A stretch of 64,000 nucleotides of DNA from Metarhizobium sp017305935 (lineage in GTDB: Bacteria > Pseudomonadota > Alphaproteobacteria > Rhizobiales > Rhizobiaceae): NCBI RefSeq assembly GCF_029601685.1, contig NZ_JARRIR010000006.1, forward strand, positions 62,001-126,000. The letters are read 5' to 3'. Positions 61,230 to 64,000 of the stretch are shown here, in pieces. The notes beneath the pieces are model-generated. The model was not told the DNA's origin, did no database searches, and saw nothing but the letters and a program-made list of their open reading frames with translations. The number at the start of each line of letters is the position of its first letter. Position 1 is the first letter of the stretch. The position numbers and the translations under genes were made by a program.

Positions 61230-61733
61230 ATGTCCATTCCGTTCGTCCGTTCCGCCGCCCTGCGTGGCGCCATTGCCGGCCTTGCGCTGATCGCCGCCAT
61301 GCCGGCCGCCATCGCTCATGAATTCAAGGTCGGCGATATCGAGATCGTCCATCCGTGGTCGCGCGCCACCCCGCCCGGCGCAAAGGTCGCGGCCGGCTAT
61401 GCCACCATCACCAACAACGGCTCGATGCCGGACAAGCTGGTCGCCGTCACCGGCGAGATCAGCGAAAAGGGCGAAATCCACGAGATGGCCGTCGACGGTA
61501 ATGGCGTCATGACCATGCGCCCGGTCGAGGGCGGCATAGAGATTCCCGCCGGCGGCACCGTCGAATTGAAGCCCGGCGCCTTCCACATCATGTTCAAGGA
61601 ACTCAAGCGCCTGCCCAAGCAAGGTGAAAAATTCAAGGGCACCATGACCTTCGAAAAGGCCGGCGAGGTTGCCGTCGAATATGCCGTCGACAAGATGGGC
61701 GGCGACAACAGCCATAACGACCATAAGAACTGA
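61230..61733 (+). CDS. Periplasmic copper chaperone PCu(A)C
   Basis: A 167-residue protein with signal peptide (cleavage near AIA-HEF). The PCu(A)C copper motif is complete: HEM in EKGEIHEMAVDGNGVMTM and HIM in GAFHIMFKELKR. It hands Cu(I) to the CuA or CuB sites of cytochrome oxidase. GGGGAG lies 6 bases before ATG 61230. The tail NSHNDHKN is His-rich. It follows the DUF2946 gene by 58 bases. Confidence 0.92.
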   Translation: MSIPFVRSAALRGAIAGLALIAAMPAAIAHEFKVGDIEIVHPWSRATPPGAKVAAGYATITNNGSMPDKLVAVTGEISEKGEIHEMAVDGNGVMTMRPVEGGIEIPAGGTVELKPGAFHIMFKELKRLPKQGEKFKGTMTFEKAGEVAVEYAVDKMGGDNSHNDHKN

Positions 61734-61942
61734 TCGCCGCGTTCGCGCGGTCAGTTGCCGATGGTTCTGGCGCATCGAGGCTTTCGAACGGCGCCTCGAC
61801 ATTGATTGAGGAAACGACGGCTGTAACAGAAAATTGCAGCCGTCATCTCGCAATCACCTTGCATCGATCGCGAAAATTGGATGATCTCCAGAGCATCCAG
61901 ACCGGCGTGAACGGCATGCCGGTCTTCTTTTATGGAGCGAAC

Positions 61943-62497
61943 ATGCGCAAGACGGCCCTGATCATCGTCGACCTGCAGAACGATTATTTCGATGGCGGCA
62001 AGTTTCCGCTGGTCGGCACGGCGGCAGCAGCCGGCAACGCGGCGCGCCTTCTCGACGCCGCCCGCGCGCGCGGCGATCTCGTCGTGCATATACGCCACGA
62101 ATCGGCGGAGGCAGATGCTCCGTTCTTCGCTCCCGGGACGGAAGGGGCCGCAATCAATGCGGCCGTCGCCCCCGCGCCTGGCGAGACGGTTGTCGTCAAG
62201 AAGGCGATCAATGCCTTCCAGGGCACCGGCCTCAAGGACGTCCTCGATGCCAACGGCGTCAGCGACGTCGCCATCGCCGGCGCGATGAGCCATATGTGTA
62301 TCGACGCCGTCACCCGTGCTGCCGTCGACTACGGCTATCCGGCGACCGTCGTTCACGATGCGGTCGCCACCCGCGATCTCGAATTCGGCGGCAGGATCGT
62401 TGCCGCCGCCGATGTCCACGCCGCCTTCATGTCGGCGCTGGCCTTCGGATACGCCAATCTCGTCTCCACGGACGACTATCTCCAGGGCAGCGCCTGA
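61943..62497 (+). CDS. Isochorismatase family cysteine hydrolase
   Basis: A 184-residue protein with the triad Asp10 (LIIVDLQNDYF), Lys86 or 87 (ETVVVKKAINAF) and Cys119 (GAMSHMCIDAVTRAAVDYGY), typical of nicotinamidase/isochorismatase relatives. I chose ATG 61943 after GGAG; the frame is open to 61802. The 209 bases before it hold nothing recognisable. Likely an amidase, substrate unknown. Confidence 0.88.
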   Translation: MRKTALIIVDLQNDYFDGGKFPLVGTAAAAGNAARLLDAARARGDLVVHIRHESAEADAPFFAPGTEGAAINAAVAPAPGETVVVKKAINAFQGTGLKDVLDANGVSDVAIAGAMSHMCIDAVTRAAVDYGYPATVVHDAVATRDLEFGGRIVAAADVHAAFMSALAFGYANLVSTDDYLQGSA

Positions 62498-62576
62498 CGG
62501 GCGGCGGCGATGGCGTTTTCCGCAGGGATCTGCGACAGTCGCGCCGATCGAACGGAAAACGCCTGCCGGACCCCGC

Positions 62577-63500
62577 ATGACCGAGCAATTCGTCCTGAAA
62601 TTCTCCATCGTCGCCACCGTCCTGCTCGCGGTCTTCGGCATCGTTATCGGCCTCGTTTCCGGCTCCTTCGCCATTGTTTTCGACGGTTTCTATTCGCTGA
62701 CCGATGCCTTCATGACCGTGCTGGCACTGCTGGTCTCGCGGCTGATCGCCAGTTCGGCAACGGTGCCGCCCGTCAAGGGGCGGCTGATCGAACGCTTCAC
62801 CATGGGCTTCTGGCATCTGGAGCCGATGGTGCTCGGTCTCAATGGCACGCTGTTGATGGGAGCGGCGATCTATGCCTTCATCAATGCCGTCGACAGCCTG
62901 CTGACCGGCGGACGGCCGGTGGAATTCGGTCCGGCCATCGCCTTCACGCTGGTGACGATGTCGGTCGCCTGCGGCATGGCGGTGTTCGCGCAGCGGGCGA
63001 ACCGGACGATCCGCTCCAATTTCATCGCACTCGACGCCAAGGCCTGGATGATGTCGGCAGCGCTGACCTCGGCGCTGCTGATCGCATTCCTGATCGGCTA
63101 CGGCGTCGAGGGCACGCGCTTCGCCTGGACCGCGCCCTATATCGACCCGGCCGTGCTCGCCGCCATCTGCCTGTTCATCGTTCCCGCACCGCTCGCCAAC
63201 GTCAAGCAGGCGCTGGCCGATATCCTGCTGGTCACGCCGGCCGAGTTGAAGAGCCATGTCGATGCCGTGGCGAGCGACGTCGTCTCCCGATTCGGCTTTC
63301 TTTCCTATCGCTCCTATGTCGCCCGCGTCGGGCGCGGCAAGCAGATCGAGCTGTTCTTCATCGTCCCCCGCGACTGGCCGGCCAAGCGCCTGGAAGAATG
63401 GGACGCGCTGCGAGACGAGATCGGCGAGGCGCTGGGCGACGAAGGCCCGGATCGCTGGCTGACCATCGTCTTCACCACCGATCCCGAATGGGCCGACTGA
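62577..63500 (+). CDS. CDF-type cation transporter
   Basis: A 307-residue membrane protein with six helices: GLVSGSFAIVFDGFYSLTDAFMTVLALLVSRLI contains the paired Asp metal site, and SNFIALDAKAWMMSAALTSALLIAFL the second. The cytoplasmic C-terminal domain (ELKSHVDAVASDVVSRFGFLSYRSYVARVGRGKQIELFFIVP) follows. Cation diffusion facilitators export Zn, Co, Fe or Mn. The ATG at 62577 has no strong ribosome site. Its position between two B12 riboswitches hints at cobalt handling, but this is inference. Confidence 0.85.
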   Translation: MTEQFVLKFSIVATVLLAVFGIVIGLVSGSFAIVFDGFYSLTDAFMTVLALLVSRLIASSATVPPVKGRLIERFTMGFWHLEPMVLGLNGTLLMGAAIYAFINAVDSLLTGGRPVEFGPAIAFTLVTMSVACGMAVFAQRANRTIRSNFIALDAKAWMMSAALTSALLIAFLIGYGVEGTRFAWTAPYIDPAVLAAICLFIVPAPLANVKQALADILLVTPAELKSHVDAVASDVVSRFGFLSYRSYVARVGRGKQIELFFIVPRDWPAKRLEEWDALRDEIGEALGDEGPDRWLTIVFTTDPEWAD

Positions 63501-63609
63501 ACCCCCTGACACCGCCTGTTTCATCAACGCCACAATGTTCCGTTTGCGCCGCAGGAATGTCGCAGGTCAAGAGCCGCGAAACAGAGGTTTCTCCTAGTGT
63601 AAGTCCATC

Positions 63610-63785
63610 CTTGGTGCTGCATCGCGCGGATTGCGATGCGGATAATTGGGAAGCCGGTCAAAGTCCGGCGCTGCCCCCGCAACGGTAGCGGAGCCAAACC
63701 GTCGACAACAGGCCACTGGATTATTCCGGGAAGGCGTCGACGAAGTCCGAAAGGACGGCTCCGGAGCCCGGAAACCAGCCTGGGA
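63610..63785 (+). promoter_or_regulatory. Second cobalamin (B12) riboswitch
   Basis: Aptamer elements are in order: CTTGGTGCTGC, GATAATTGGGAAGCCGGT, AAGTCCGGCGCTGCCCCC with GCAACGGTAGCGGAGCC, CAGGCCACTGG with TCCGGGAAGG, and GGAGCCCGGAAACCAGCC. It lies in the 399-base gap 63501-63899 and reads toward the gene starting near 63900. No other feature is seen in the gap. B12 binding would repress that gene. Confidence 0.92.
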
Positions 63786-63899
63786 TGGAACGAAACGACT
63801 GATTGCGGTGGGCGATCGGGCGACGGGACCATCGCGGAAGAGCCGCGCTGGCCTGCGCGCGACGCATCTCTCCCCAATCCCATCAAAGGGATAATGAGA

Positions 63900-64000
63900 A
63901 TGAACGTTCGTGGTGACATGCTTCGCCAGCTTCAGGCCCGCAGGGACGGCTTCAGCCTGCAGCAACCCTTCTACATCGACCCAGACTATTTCCGGGTCGA
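63900..64000 (+). CDS. Probable Rieske aromatic-ring-hydroxylating-type oxygenase alpha subunit, N-terminal fragment
   Basis: Only 33 residues are visible before the window ends: MNVRGDMLRQLQARRDG, then FSLQQPFYIDPDYFRV. The segment LxxRRxGxSLxQPFYxDPDYFRxD is the typical start of rhizobial Rieske oxygenase alpha subunits, including glycine betaine or stachydrine demethylases. AAAGGG lies before the ATG at 63900; an ATG at 63894 is also in frame. The Rieske cluster and iron site lie beyond the window, so the call is tentative. Confidence 0.55.
   Translation, partial: MNVRGDMLRQLQARRDGFSLQQPFYIDPDYFRV

Overview
The window is GC-rich, densely packed DNA from an alphaproteobacterium, most likely Rhizobiaceae (Rhizobium, Agrobacterium, Shinella or Ensifer type). 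The evidence is the gene families: ROK/DeoR/GntR-controlled polyol and sugar loci, ABC and tripartite tricarboxylate uptake systems, a FecI/FecR siderophore locus, cobalamin riboswitches, and pseudoazurin. No rRNA, tRNA, CRISPR array, insertion sequence or origin was recognised. This looks like chromosome or chromid accessory metabolism rather than phage or mobile DNA.

Layout. 1-4.7 kb: the tail of an ornithine cyclodeaminase-like gene, a FAD amine oxidoreductase, an ScpB-like gene, an HpcH/HpaI aldolase and a Bcr/CflA-type exporter; the ScpB-like and exporter genes carry single-base frameshifts. 4.8-5.5 kb: a TetR regulator with palindromes just upstream. 5.6-10.3 kb: a candidate RiPP locus made of a BTAD/TPR (SARP-like) regulator, a 42-residue precursor-like peptide, a YcaO enzyme, a TfuA protein and a small unknown protein. 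10.4-12.1 kb: an XRE regulator, a ModE-type regulator and a VOC protein.

12.1-29.4 kb is a polyol locus of the D-altritol/galactitol type. A minus-strand block encodes a HAD phosphatase, inositol phosphatase-like protein, ROK and FGGY kinases, three SDRs, GatZ, tagatose kinase, a ROK repressor and a tagatose/psicose epimerase-like protein. It is divergent from a plus-strand ABC operon that includes a zinc-type polyol dehydrogenase. 29.6-33.3 kb: FGGY kinase, DeoR regulator, class II aldolase and SDR. 33.3-38.3 kb: a ROK repressor divergent from a Gfo/Idh dehydrogenase, TIM-barrel isomerase, hydrolase and ROK kinase operon. 38.4-39.5 kb: 1-Cys peroxiredoxin and a small membrane protein.

39.6-47.3 kb: a GntR-controlled cluster with PdxA2-type dehydrogenase, TctC/B/A transporter, TIM-barrel protein and fused DhaK-DhaL kinase, probably for a short acid sugar. 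47.4-54.8 kb: a DUF4287 protein, then fecI-fecR-TonB receptor-fhuD-fhuB for hydroxamate-type siderophores with no local ATPase gene. 54.8-56 kb: amidohydrolase. 56.1-60.6 kb: a B12 riboswitch controlling a CbtJKL-like cobalt ABC transporter, pseudoazurin and a methyltransferase. 60.8-63.5 kb: DUF2946, PCu(A)C copper chaperone, isochorismatase-like hydrolase and a CDF-type cation transporter. 63.6-64 kb: a second B12 riboswitch and the start of a probable Rieske oxygenase.

Two points stand out. First, the YcaO-TfuA-precursor trio is the best candidate for an undescribed system. Second, three genes (ScpB-like, exporter, TctC), and probably a fourth (cobalt ATPase), are each broken by loss of one base; in the first three the missing base lies in a short homopolymer. 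That pattern fits consensus sequencing error better than independent gene decay.
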